Assembly (NCBI RefSeq): GCF_047600445.1
Contig: NZ_JASGKT010000002.1
Location: 2,790,001 to 2,854,000 of the forward strand
Direction: 5' to 3'
DNA: 64,000 nucleotides
Source of the DNA: Piscinibacter sp047600445
GTDB lineage: Bacteria; Pseudomonadota; Gammaproteobacteria; Burkholderiales; Burkholderiaceae_C
The notes under the pieces were generated by a model. It was not told where the DNA came from and did not search any database. It was given only the letters and a program-made list of their open reading frames with translations. The position numbers were made by a program, and so were the translations under genes. Shown here piece after piece: positions 1 to 7,358 of this stretch. The first letter of the stretch is position 1. Each line of letters starts with the position of its first letter.

Positions 1-1
1 G

Positions 2-418
2 TCGGACCCCGCCATCCTCGCCATCGGTGACTGCGCCAGCTTCCCCGAGCATGGCGGCACGCGCCACCTGCGGCTCGAATCGGTGCAGAACGCCAACGAC
101 CAGGCGCGCACCGCGCTGGCCACGATCCAGGGCGCGGACGAACCGTACCGCGCGCTGCCGTGGTTCTGGTCGGAGCAGGGCGCGATGCGCCTGCAGATGG
201 CCGGCCTGATGCCGGGCGAGGGAACGCGCCATGTGCGCCCCGGCGCCACGCCGGCCAGCTTCTCGGTGCTGCACTACGCGGGCGAGCGCCTGGCCTGCGT
301 CGAGAGCGTCAACGCGCCGCTCGACCACATGGCCGCGCGCAAGCTGCTCGAAGCCGGCAAGAGCCCGGCGCCGGCGCTGGCCTGCGATCCGGCGGTGCCG
401 CTGAAGCAGCACATCTGA
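2..418 (+). CDS. C-terminal part of an FAD-dependent ferredoxin (rubredoxin/putidaredoxin-type) reductase
   Basis: This is the last 138 codons of a gene that begins before the window. The visible frame opens with IGDCA, the end of the FAD-binding region. It continues with RLESVQNANDQA and LPWFWSEQ, hallmarks of the Reductase_C dimerisation/partner-binding domain of the rhodocoxin/putidaredoxin reductase family, then SFSVLHYAGERLACVESVN and a final -KQHI. Such enzymes pass electrons from NAD(P)H through FAD to a small [2Fe-2S] ferredoxin serving a P450 or dioxygenase. The partner gene, substrate pathway and start codon lie outside the window, so the system it serves cannot be named. It converges on fumC across a REP-like repeat. 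Confidence 0.85.
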   Translation, partial: SDPAILAIGDCASFPEHGGTRHLRLESVQNANDQARTALATIQGADEPYRALPWFWSEQGAMRLQMAGLMPGEGTRHVRPGATPASFSVLHYAGERLACVESVNAPLDHMAARKLLEAGKSPAPALACDPAVPLKQHI

Positions 419-436
419 GGCGGGGAGACCCGCTCG

Positions 437-560
437 CCCTGAGCTTGTCGAAGGGCCGCGCGCTGCATGGCGGCGGGCTTCGACAGGCTCAGCCCGAACG
501 GGTCGTGCTCGCTTCAGCCCGAACGGGTCGTGCTCGTTTCCGCCCGAACGGTTGTGCTCC
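437..560. repeat. REP-like inverted repeat with three degenerate direct copies
   Basis: An arm beginning CCCTGAGCTTGTCGAAGGG (from 437) is partly complementary to an arm beginning GGGCTTCGACAGGCTCAGCC (from 475), giving a long imperfect hairpin. The second arm runs into about 25-bp direct copies of CAGCCCGAACGGGTCGTGCTC, starting near 490, 515 and 541 (the last degenerate). Similar TTCGACAGGCTCAGCC intergenic repeats are widespread in GC-rich proteobacteria (recalled). It sits between two convergent genes, so a transcript-end role is plausible but not shown. Confidence 0.75.
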
Positions 561-562
561 TT

Positions 563-1960
563 TCACCCCTCCGGCCCGACCATGCGCTCGGCCCGCACCC
601 AGGCGTCGAACTGCTCGGCGCCGAGGTGCCCGGAGGCGATGGCCGCCTCGCGCAGCGAGATGCCCTCGCGGTGCGCGCGCTTGGCGATCTCGGCGGCCTT
701 GTCGTAGCCGATGTGCGGGTTCAGCGCCGTCACCAGCATCAGCGAGCGCTGCACCAGCTCGGCGATGCGCGCTTCGTCGGCTTCGATGCCGCGCGCGCAG
801 TGTGCGTCGAAGCTGCGCATGCCGTCGGCCAGCAGGCGCAGGCTCTGCAGCATCGCGTTCGCGATCACCGGCTTGTAGACGTTCAGCTCGAAGGCGCCCG
901 AGGCGCCGGCGACGGCGATCGTCACGTCGTTGCCCAGCACCTGGCAGCAGGCCATGGTCAGCGCCTCGCACTGCGTCGGGTTGACCTTGCCCGGCATGAT
1001 CGAGCTGCCCGGCTCGTTCTCGGGGATGCGCAGCTCGCCCAGGCCGGCGCGCGGGCCGCTGGCGAGCCAGCGCACGTCGTTGGCGATCTTCGCGAGCGCC
1101 GCGGCCAGGCCCTTGAGCGCGCCGTGCGCGTGCACGATCGCGTCGTGCGCGGCCAGCGCCTCGAACTTGTTGGGCGCGCCGACGAAGCGCGTGCCGCACG
1201 CGCGCGACAAGGCCTGCGCCATGCGCTCGCCGAACTCGGGGTGCGCGTTCAGGCCGGTGCCCACCGCGGTGCCGCCGATCGCCAGCTCGCGCAGGTGCGG
1301 CAGCGCGGCCTCGACGTGGCGGCGCGCCTGTGCGAGCTGCGCGGCCCAGCCCGAGACCTCCTGGCCCAGCGTCAGCGGCGTGGCGTCCTGCAGGTGCGTG
1401 CGGCCGATCTTGACGATGCCGGCGAACGCGCGCGCCTTGCCCGCCAGCGTCGCGTGCAGCGCGTCGAGCGCGGGCAGCAGCGCGCCTTCGACGGCCAGCA
1501 CCGCGGCGACGCTCATCGCGGTCGGGAACACGTCGTTGGACGACTGGCCGCGGTTCACCTCGTCGTTCGGATGCACCCGCCGGTCCGGCCCGACGGCGCC
1601 GCCGAGCAGCAGCGAGGCGCGATTGGCCAGCACCTCGTTCATGTTCATGTTGCTCTGCGTGCCCGAGCCAGTCTGCCAGACCACGAGCGGGAACTCGTCG
1701 TCGTGGCGGCCGTCGAGCACCTCTTGCGCCGCGCGGCGTATCGCGTCGGCCTTGGCCGCGTCGAGCGCGCCCAGCGCCGCGTTGACCTCGGCCGCCGCGC
1801 CCTTGACCCGCGCCAGCGCGCGCAGCAGTTCCTTCGGCATGCGCTCGCCGGAGATCGCGAAGTGTTCGAGCGAGCGCTGCGTCTGCGCGCCCCAGAGGCG
1901 GTCGGCCGATACCTCGATCGGGCCGAAACTGTCGTGCTCGGTGCGTGTGGCTCGTGTCAT
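563..1960 (-). CDS. fumC: class II fumarate hydratase (fumarase C)
   Basis: 465 residues, the usual FumC length. It interconverts fumarate and L-malate in the cytoplasm as part of the TCA cycle, without an iron-sulfur cluster. The superfamily signature GSSIMPGKVNP is present, as are TGSGTQSNMN and NEVNRGQSSNDVFPT, which line the active site of fumarases and aspartases. HLQDATPLTLGQE carries the catalytic region around residue 190. The start is the ATG giving MTRATRTEHDSFGPIEV, because FumC homology begins directly after it; no strong ribosome site is visible. It lies 29 bp downstream of the metal ATPase gene and may share its transcript, but the two have no evident functional link. Confidence 0.97.
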   Translation of the reverse strand: MTRATRTEHDSFGPIEVSADRLWGAQTQRSLEHFAISGERMPKELLRALARVKGAAAEVNAALGALDAAKADAIRRAAQEVLDGRHDDEFPLVVWQTGSGTQSNMNMNEVLANRASLLLGGAVGPDRRVHPNDEVNRGQSSNDVFPTAMSVAAVLAVEGALLPALDALHATLAGKARAFAGIVKIGRTHLQDATPLTLGQEVSGWAAQLAQARRHVEAALPHLRELAIGGTAVGTGLNAHPEFGERMAQALSRACGTRFVGAPNKFEALAAHDAIVHAHGALKGLAAALAKIANDVRWLASGPRAGLGELRIPENEPGSSIMPGKVNPTQCEALTMACCQVLGNDVTIAVAGASGAFELNVYKPVIANAMLQSLRLLADGMRSFDAHCARGIEADEARIAELVQRSLMLVTALNPHIGYDKAAEIAKRAHREGISLREAAIASGHLGAEQFDAWVRAERMVGPEG

Positions 1961-1989
1961 GCGGCCATCATGCGCCAAACGCCGAACCC

Positions 1990-3975
1990 TCAGTCGCGTC
2001 CGGCCTTTCCCAGCAGGCGCAGCCCGTTGGCCACCACCAGCAGGCTGGCGCCCATGTCGGCGAACACCGCCATCCACATCGTCGCGCCGCCGGCGATCGC
2101 GAGCAGCAGGAACACGCCCTTGATGCCCAGCGCCAGCACGATGTTCTGCCACAGCACCGCGTGCGTGGCGCGCGACAGCCGCACCGTCTCGGCGATGCGG
2201 CGCAGGTCGTCGTTCATCACGACGATGTCGGCCGCCTCCATCGCGATGTCGGTGCCGGCCGCGCCCATCGCGATGCCGATGTCGGCGCGCGCCAGCGCCG
2301 GCGCGTCGTTGATGCCGTCGCCGGTCATCGCGGTCGGGCCGTGCGCGCGGCGCAGCGCCTCGACCGCGTCCAGCTTGTCCTGCGGCAGCAGGTTGCCGCG
2401 CGCCTCGGCGATGCCGGCCTCGCGCGCCACGGCGGCGGCGGTGGCCTGGTTGTCGCCGCTGAGCAGCACCGGCTCGATGCCCAGCGCGCGCAGCGACTCG
2501 ACCGCCTCGCGCGCATGCGGCTTGAGCGTGTCGGCCACCGCGAACAGCGCCAGCACGCCGTCGTCGCCGGCCAGCAGCGTCACCGTGCGGCCGGCCTCCT
2601 CGTGCGCCTTCAGCCGCGCCTCCAGCGCCGCGGAGCACTGGCCGCGCTCCTCGATCAGGCGGTGGTTGCCGAGCACGTAACGCGCGCCCTCGACCGCGGC
2701 CTCGACGCCGCGCCCGGCAATGGCGCGGAAGTCGCGCGCCTCGACGCGGTTCGGCGCCAGCCCGGCGGCGATGGCGCGCGACACCGGATGATCGGAGTGC
2801 GAGGCCAGCGCCGCGGCCACGTGCTCGATGCGCGCCGCGTCGGCGCCGGCGTCGAGCACGCTCCACGCCACCAGCGTCGGCCTGCCCTCGGTGAGCGTGC
2901 CGGTCTTGTCCAACGCCACCGCCTTCAGCCGGCGCGCCGCTTCGAGGTGGATGCCGCCCTTGATCAGGATGCCGCGCCGCGCCGCCGCGGCCAGGCCGCT
3001 GACGATGCTCACCGGCGTGGAGATCACCAGCGCGCAGGGGCAGGCGATGACCAGCAGCACCAGCGCCTTGTAGATCGCCGCCAGCCACGTCCAGCCGGCC
3101 AGCCAGGGCCCGAGCAGCGCCACCGCCAGCGCGACGGCGAACACCGCCGGCGTGTAGACGGCCGCGAAGCGCTCGACGAAACCCTGCGTCGGCGCGCGCG
3201 TGGCCTGCGCCTGCTCGACGGCGTGGATGATGCGGGCCAGCGTCGAGTCCGAGGCCGGTGCCGTGACCTCGATCTCGAGGGTGCCCCAGGCGTTGATCGT
3301 GCCGGCGAACACCGCGTCGCCGACGCCCTTGTCGACCGGGATGCTCTCGCCGGTGACCGGCGCCTGGTCGATGCTGCTGCTGCCCGCGCTCACGCGGCCG
3401 TCCAGCGGCACGCGCTCGCCGGGCTTGACGCGCAGCGTCGCGCCGACGCCGACCTCCGAGACCGGCACGCTGGCCCAGCTTCCGTCGGGCCGGCGCAGCG
3501 ACGCCACCTCCGGCGCCATCGCCAGCAGGCCCTGGATGGCGCGGCGCGCGCGGCCGACGGCGCGCGCCTCGATGGCCTCGGCGATCGCGTACAGCGCCAT
3601 CACCATCGCCGCCTCGGGCCACTGGCCGATCGCGAAGGCGCCGGTCACGGCCACCGTCATCAGCGCGGCTATGTTCAGGCGGCCGCGCCGCAGCGCGGCC
3701 AGGCCGGCCTTGTAGACATCGAAGCCGGCCAGCCAGATCGCGGCGCCGGCCACCGCCAGGCCGAGGCCGCGCCACGGCAGCGTGTCGGGTACGACGTGGC
3801 CGACGAGCTCGGCCACGATCGCCAGCAGCAGCGCGGCGGCCAGGCGCGGTGTGCCGGCGCCGCCGCCGGCGTGGTCGTGCGCGTGGTCGTGGTGGTCGTG
3901 CGGCTCGTCGTGCGCCGGCGCGCAGGCGCCGCAGCAGGCGTCGAGGGGGGGACGGTGAGGGTGGTCGTGGCCCAT
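1990..3975 (-). CDS. P1B-type heavy-metal (Zn2+/Cd2+/Pb2+) exporting ATPase
   Basis: 661 residues. The N terminus is unusually rich in His and Asp (HDEPHDHHDHAHDH) with a CCGAC cluster, replacing the usual GMTCxxC metal-binding domain. The core has all P-type motifs: TGES-type actuator loop, the CPC metal site in ACPCALVISTP, phosphorylation site DKTGTLTEG, the HP locus SDHPVSRAIA, and GDGINDAPALARADIG. Near the end, LGIKGVF and FADMGAS supply the Lys and Asp typical of the P1B-2 (ZntA/CadA) group, favouring divalent Zn/Cd/Pb over copper. It should pump metal from cytoplasm to periplasm. A MerR-type promoter lies directly upstream, but no merR-family gene is beside it. Confidence 0.93.
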   Translation of the reverse strand: MGHDHPHRPPLDACCGACAPAHDEPHDHHDHAHDHAGGGAGTPRLAAALLLAIVAELVGHVVPDTLPWRGLGLAVAGAAIWLAGFDVYKAGLAALRRGRLNIAALMTVAVTGAFAIGQWPEAAMVMALYAIAEAIEARAVGRARRAIQGLLAMAPEVASLRRPDGSWASVPVSEVGVGATLRVKPGERVPLDGRVSAGSSSIDQAPVTGESIPVDKGVGDAVFAGTINAWGTLEIEVTAPASDSTLARIIHAVEQAQATRAPTQGFVERFAAVYTPAVFAVALAVALLGPWLAGWTWLAAIYKALVLLVIACPCALVISTPVSIVSGLAAAARRGILIKGGIHLEAARRLKAVALDKTGTLTEGRPTLVAWSVLDAGADAARIEHVAAALASHSDHPVSRAIAAGLAPNRVEARDFRAIAGRGVEAAVEGARYVLGNHRLIEERGQCSAALEARLKAHEEAGRTVTLLAGDDGVLALFAVADTLKPHAREAVESLRALGIEPVLLSGDNQATAAAVAREAGIAEARGNLLPQDKLDAVEALRRAHGPTAMTGDGINDAPALARADIGIAMGAAGTDIAMEAADIVVMNDDLRRIAETVRLSRATHAVLWQNIVLALGIKGVFLLLAIAGGATMWMAVFADMGASLLVVANGLRLLGKAGRD

Positions 3976-3981
3976 GCCGCG

Positions 3982-4012
3982 ATTGCAAACCCTGAAGCCG
4001 CTCCAGAGTCAA
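3982..4012 (-). promoter_or_regulatory. MerR-family (ZntR/CadR/PbrR-like) promoter-operator
   Basis: On the minus strand TTGACT (-35, 4012-4007) and TGCAAT (-10, 3987-3982) are separated by 19 bp, the over-long spacer that MerR-type activators correct by twisting DNA. The spacer region holds the dyad ACTCTGGAG-CGG-CTTCAGGGT (7 of 9 positions complementary). The ATPase ATG begins only 6 bp after the -10 element, so the message would have almost no leader. Confidence 0.75.
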
Positions 4013-4096
4013 GCGCGGCGGCGCGGCATCTGGCCTGGATCAACAACGCGCCATGCGGCGCCTTGTGGCGCACGCCGGCCCGGCCGATGATGCGGC

Positions 4097-4708
4097 ATGG
4101 CCAACGCACCGGCATTGACGATGACCGCCGACACGCAGCCGCGGGCCGCGGCGCCGCGCGACCTGCCCGGCTACCGCGCGATGTGGGTCGGCATCTGCCT
4201 CGAATTCGTCGAGTTCGCGGTGTTCTTCGTCGTCTACTTCACCGCGCGCTGGCATCACCCGCAGGAGTTCCGCGACGGCGCGCACCGGCTGTGGACCTGG
4301 GGCGGCGTCGGCATCACCGTGGCGATGGTCACCAGCGGCTGGCTGCTGACGCGCATGCTCGCCGCGATGCGCGACGGCCGGCGCCGCGCCGCGATGGCCT
4401 GCCTCGCGCTGGCGCTGCTCGCCGGCCTGGCCTATCCGGCGCTCAAGGTGTTCGAGTGGCAATGGAACCTGGCGCACGGGCTGACGGCCGGCGCGGGCAT
4501 CTTCGTGGTCGTCTACTGGTACCTGACCATCAACCACTTCATCCACGCGAGCTGGGGGCTGATGGGCATGGCATGGTGCCTGGCGCGCTTCGGCGCCGGC
4601 GCCTACGGCGCGGACGAGCACCGCGGCCTGGTGGCGCTGGCCACCTACTGGCACGCCACCGACCTGGTGTGGCTGATGCTGTTCGCGCTGTTCTACGCCT
4701 TCGCCTGA
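4097..4708 (+). CDS. norE: NorE-like member of the cytochrome c oxidase subunit III family
   Basis: 203 residues with about five membrane segments. After a short cytoplasmic tail it starts GYRAMWVGICLEFVEFAVFF, the first helix of small subunit-III-like proteins such as NorE. Later it has FEWQWNLAHGLTAGAGIFVVVYWY, HFIHASWGLMGM and TYWHATDLVWLMLF, with the conserved WHATDLVW of the family. NorE proteins support nitric oxide reductase, but the same fold occurs in oxidase subunit III; the short length and the NorF-like gene following favour NorE. No norB or norC is in the window. An alternative start eight codons in (4121) is possible. Confidence 0.7.
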   Translation: MANAPALTMTADTQPRAAAPRDLPGYRAMWVGICLEFVEFAVFFVVYFTARWHHPQEFRDGAHRLWTWGGVGITVAMVTSGWLLTRMLAAMRDGRRRAAMACLALALLAGLAYPALKVFEWQWNLAHGLTAGAGIFVVVYWYLTINHFIHASWGLMGMAWCLARFGAGAYGADEHRGLVALATYWHATDLVWLMLFALFYAFA

Positions 4709-4716
4709 GCCGCACG

Positions 4717-4995
4717 ATGAAACGCCCCGACCCGGCCACCCTCACCTGGCTCGCGCTGCTGGCGCTGACGCTGGCCGGCGTGGCCGCCTCGGCGCACGGC
4801 GCGGCGCCGGGCGCGCGCGTGGCGATGGGGCTGGTGGTCGCCGCGCTGTGCGCACTCAAGGCCGAACTGCTGGTGCGCCACTACCTGCACGCGGCGCAGG
4901 CCGGGCCGGTGTTCGCGCGGCTGATCCGCGGCTTCGCGGCGCTGGCGCCGCTGGCGCTGGCGGTCAGCGCCCTGCGCGAAGGCTGGCTCGGCTGA
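4717..4995 (+). CDS. norF: NorF-like / cytochrome oxidase subunit IV-family small membrane protein
   Basis: 92 residues with three hydrophobic segments (LTWLALLALTLAGV, VAMGLVVAALCALKAELLV, GFAALAPLALAVSALREGW). Size, topology and a charged KAELLVRHY segment after helix 2 match the prokaryotic COX4/NorF family. The ATG lies 8 bp after the stop of the NorE-like gene, so the two are almost surely one transcript. In denitrifiers NorE and NorF help assemble or run nitric oxide reductase; here that role is inferred from the pair and not from sequence motifs, which are weak in such short proteins. Confidence 0.6.
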   Translation: MKRPDPATLTWLALLALTLAGVAASAHGAAPGARVAMGLVVAALCALKAELLVRHYLHAAQAGPVFARLIRGFAALAPLALAVSALREGWLG

Positions 4996-5069
4996 GGCGA
5001 GGCGCGCGGCCGGCACGGCAGTACCGCAAGGACTACCAGCGCATGCTGGCGGCGGCGGGTGGAGGCGGT

Positions 5070-5093
5070 CGATGTATATACTCGAACATCACG
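5070..5093. promoter_or_regulatory. ModE-like operator upstream of modA
   Basis: A 24-bp imperfect palindrome: left arm CGATGTAT, right arm AACATCACG, with the perfect pair GATGT/ACATC around a 10-bp centre. It lies 31 bp before the modA ATG. Fourteen of 24 positions, concentrated in both arms, match the site at 7302-7325. Layout (CG-AT-TAT…AACAT…CG) resembles known ModE sites, where the molybdate-bound repressor shuts off uptake. No modE gene is in the window. Confidence 0.65.
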
Positions 5094-5123
5094 CATCCTG
5101 AACGGACCCGACCGGACGCCACC

Positions 5124-5885
5124 ATGATGAACTTCCGCCGCTTCCCCCGCGCGTTCGCGCTGGCCGCCGCTTCGCTCGTCTCGCTGGCCGCGCACGCCGG
5201 CGACGTGACGGTGTCCGCCGCCGCCAGCCTGACCAACGCGCTGCGCGACATCGCGCCGCTGTTCGAGGCGGCCCATCCGGGCGCGAAGCTGCAGCTCAAC
5301 TTCGGCGCCTCGGGCGCGCTGCTGGCGCAGATCGCCAAGGGCGCGCCGGCCGACGTGTTCGTCAGCGCCGACCAGGAAACCATGGACCAGGCGCAGACGC
5401 AGGGCCTCGTCAAGGCCGAGCAGCGCCGCGACGTGGTCTCCAACGCGCTGGTGGTGATCGTGCCGACCGCCGCCACCAAGGTGCCCAAGGCGCTCGGCGA
5501 ACTGGCCGACAACGGCTACCCGCGCATCGCCATCGGGCTGCCGGCCAGCGTGCCGGTGGGCCGCTACACCAAGGGCGTGCTGGAGGCGGCGAATCTGTGG
5601 GGCCCGATCGAGCCGAAGATGATCGGCGCCAACAACGTGCGCCAGGCGCTCGACTACGTGGCGCGCGCCGAGGTCGATGCCGGCTTCGTCTACGCCACCG
5701 ACGCGGCCATCATGCCCGACAAGGTGAAGGTCGCCTTCACCGTGCCGACCGCCAAGCCCATCCTCTACCCGGTGGCGACGCTGGCCGGCGCGCCCAACCC
5801 GGCCGAGGCGGCGAAGTTCGTCGACTTCCTGTTCACGCCGGCGGCGCAGGCGGTGCTGGCCAAGTACGGCTTCGGCAAGCCCTGA
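5124..5885 (+). CDS. modA: molybdate ABC transporter, periplasmic binding protein
   Basis: 253 residues. Residues 1-26 form a Sec signal peptide (ALAAASLVSLAAHAG). The mature protein starts DVTVSAAASLTNALRDIAP, the ModA anion-binding start where the Ser and Ala-Ser contact the oxyanion. It continues LNFGASGALLAQIAKGAPADVFVSAD, and GFVYATDA near residue 195 is the other ligand loop. It captures molybdate (or tungstate) in the periplasm and delivers it to ModBC. First gene of modABC, followed 19 bp later by modB. The ModE-like palindrome upstream suggests repression when molybdate is plentiful. Confidence 0.96.
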   Translation: MMNFRRFPRAFALAAASLVSLAAHAGDVTVSAAASLTNALRDIAPLFEAAHPGAKLQLNFGASGALLAQIAKGAPADVFVSADQETMDQAQTQGLVKAEQRRDVVSNALVVIVPTAATKVPKALGELADNGYPRIAIGLPASVPVGRYTKGVLEAANLWGPIEPKMIGANNVRQALDYVARAEVDAGFVYATDAAIMPDKVKVAFTVPTAKPILYPVATLAGAPNPAEAAKFVDFLFTPAAQAVLAKYGFGKP

Positions 5886-5904
5886 GCCTCGGCGCGCGGC
5901 CGCC

Positions 5905-6579
5905 ATGTCGGGTGCCTGGGTCGCGCTCGCGCTGACCTTGAAGGTGGCCGGCTGGGCCACCGCGCTGAACCTGGTGCTGGGCGTCGGCACCGGCTTCGTG
6001 ATGGCGCGCTGGCGCTTTCCCGGGCGCGACCTGCTCGACGCCGCGCTGACGCTGCCGATGGTGATGCCGCCCACGGTGCTGGGCTACTACCTGCTGGTGG
6101 TGATCGGCAGCCGCGGCGCGATCGGCGCGTGGCTGTTCGAGCATTTCGGCATCCGGCTGATCTTCACCTGGCAGGCGGCGGTGATCGCCGCGACCATCGT
6201 CTCCTTCCCGCTGGTGTTCAAGGCGGCGCGCGCGGCGTTCGAGAACGTCGAGCCGCAGTTCGAGGACGCGGCGCGCACGCTGGGCGTCAGCGAGGCGGCG
6301 CTGTTCTTCCGCGTCTCGCTGCCGCTGGCCTGGCGCGGCATCCTCGCCGGGCTGCTGCTGTCGTTCGCGCGCGCGCTCGGCGAGTTCGGCGCCACGCTGA
6401 TGGTGGCCGGCAGCATCGCCGGCAAGACGCAGACGCTGTCGATCGCCGTCTACGAAGCCGTGCAGGCCGGCCAGGACGACACCGCCAACTACCTCGTCGC
6501 GGTGACCTCCATCACCTGCATCGCCGTGCTGCTCAGCGCCGGCCGCCTGGCGCCGGGGCGCGTGGCGGCGCGCACATGA
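5905..6579 (+). CDS. modB: molybdate ABC transporter, permease
   Basis: 224 residues with about five membrane helices, the standard ModB length. The LTLPMVMPPTVLGYYLLV segment and the EAA loop (EDAARTLGVSEAALFFRVSLPLAWRG, residues about 115-140), where the ATPase docks, are clear. ARALGEFGATLMVAGSIAG is the conserved stretch after the EAA loop in ModB/CysT proteins. It forms the inner-membrane channel for molybdate. Its stop codon overlaps the modC start (ATGA), so translation of the two is probably coupled. Confidence 0.96.
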   Translation: MSGAWVALALTLKVAGWATALNLVLGVGTGFVMARWRFPGRDLLDAALTLPMVMPPTVLGYYLLVVIGSRGAIGAWLFEHFGIRLIFTWQAAVIAATIVSFPLVFKAARAAFENVEPQFEDAARTLGVSEAALFFRVSLPLAWRGILAGLLLSFARALGEFGATLMVAGSIAGKTQTLSIAVYEAVQAGQDDTANYLVAVTSITCIAVLLSAGRLAPGRVAART

Positions 6580-7259
6580 GCGGCGGCGCGGTCTGGGACG
6601 TCGCGCTGCGCAAGCAATTGCGCCACGGCGCGAGCCGCTTCACGCTCGACCTGCAGTTCCGCTGCGACGCGCAGCGTGTCGTGCTGTACGGCCCCTCGGG
6701 CTCGGGCAAGACGCAGACGCTGCGCATGATCGGCGGCATCGTGACGCCCGACGACGGGCGCGTGTGCGTCGCCGGGCGCGTGCTGTTCGACCGCGCCGCC
6801 GGCGTGTCGCTGTCGCCGCAGGCGCGCCGGCTGGCCTTCGTGTTCCAGGACTACGCGCTGTTTCCGCACCTGACGGTGCGCCAGAACATCGCCTTCGGGC
6901 TGCGTCGCGGCTGGCGCAACCCGACACGCGCCGCGTCCGACCCGGCGGCCGAGCGCTGGATCGAGCAGTTCCAGTTGCAAGGCGTGGCCGGGCACTACCC
7001 GCACCAGATCTCCGGCGGCCAGCGCCAGCGCACCGCGCTGGCGCGCGCGCTGGTCAACCAGCCGACCGCGCTGCTGCTCGACGAGCCCTTCGCCGCGCTC
7101 GACAAGGGCCTGCGCCAGCGCCTGCGCGAAGAGCTGCTCGAACTGCAGGTGTCGCTGCAACTGCCGCTGCTGCTGATCACGCACGACGACGACGACGTGC
7201 GCAGCCTCGCGCAGCAGGTGGTGCAGATCGAGGAAGGACGGGCCGGCAGCACGGCCTGA
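6576..7259 (+). CDS. modC: molybdate ABC transporter, ATP-binding subunit, short form
   Basis: 227 residues. It has Walker A GPSGSGKT, Q-loop FVFQDYALFPHLTV, the signature as ISGGQRQR, Walker B LLLDEPFAALD and an H-loop LITHDDDDV. Classical ModC is about 350 residues because a C-terminal TOBE/Mop pair binds molybdate and adjusts transport; here the protein stops right after the ATPase domain, so that regulatory domain is missing. This is a complete short form rather than a truncation by mutation, because the frame ends cleanly and the next promoter follows within 45 bp. It energises uptake through ModB. Confidence 0.92.
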   Translation: MSGGAVWDVALRKQLRHGASRFTLDLQFRCDAQRVVLYGPSGSGKTQTLRMIGGIVTPDDGRVCVAGRVLFDRAAGVSLSPQARRLAFVFQDYALFPHLTVRQNIAFGLRRGWRNPTRAASDPAAERWIEQFQLQGVAGHYPHQISGGQRQRTALARALVNQPTALLLDEPFAALDKGLRQRLREELLELQVSLQLPLLLITHDDDDVRSLAQQVVQIEEGRAGSTA

Positions 7260-7301
7260 ACGCCGCCCGGGCGGCGCGCCGCCGACACGGAACGCCGCTT
7301 G

Positions 7302-7325
7302 CGATATATTCTTGAAAACATATCG
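7302..7325. promoter_or_regulatory. second ModE-like operator, upstream of the DUF2325 gene
   Basis: A 24-bp palindrome with perfect 6-bp outer arms CGATAT…ATATCG around 12 bp (ATTCTTGAAAAC). It is the most AT-rich spot of this stretch and sits 33 bp before the DUF2325 ATG. It shares CGAT, TAT, AACAT and the terminal CG with the site before modA at the same relative positions, so both are probably bound by the same regulator, best guessed as ModE. Confidence 0.7.
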
Positions 7326-7358
7326 AATCCCCCTGCGAAACCACCCGCGAGCGCCACC

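Noticed and set aside
563..4012. Single 1149-codon open frame on the minus strand
   Set aside because: Only its last 465 codons are fumC; the rest is an Arg/Ala-rich shadow of the metal ATPase gene, which is coded in another frame of the same strand.
1945..4995. Long plus-strand open frames opposite fumC and the ATPase
   Set aside because: Compositional shadows of GC-rich genes; no family motif, low-complexity Arg/His/Gly content. Only the last 92 codons (4717-4995) are a real gene.
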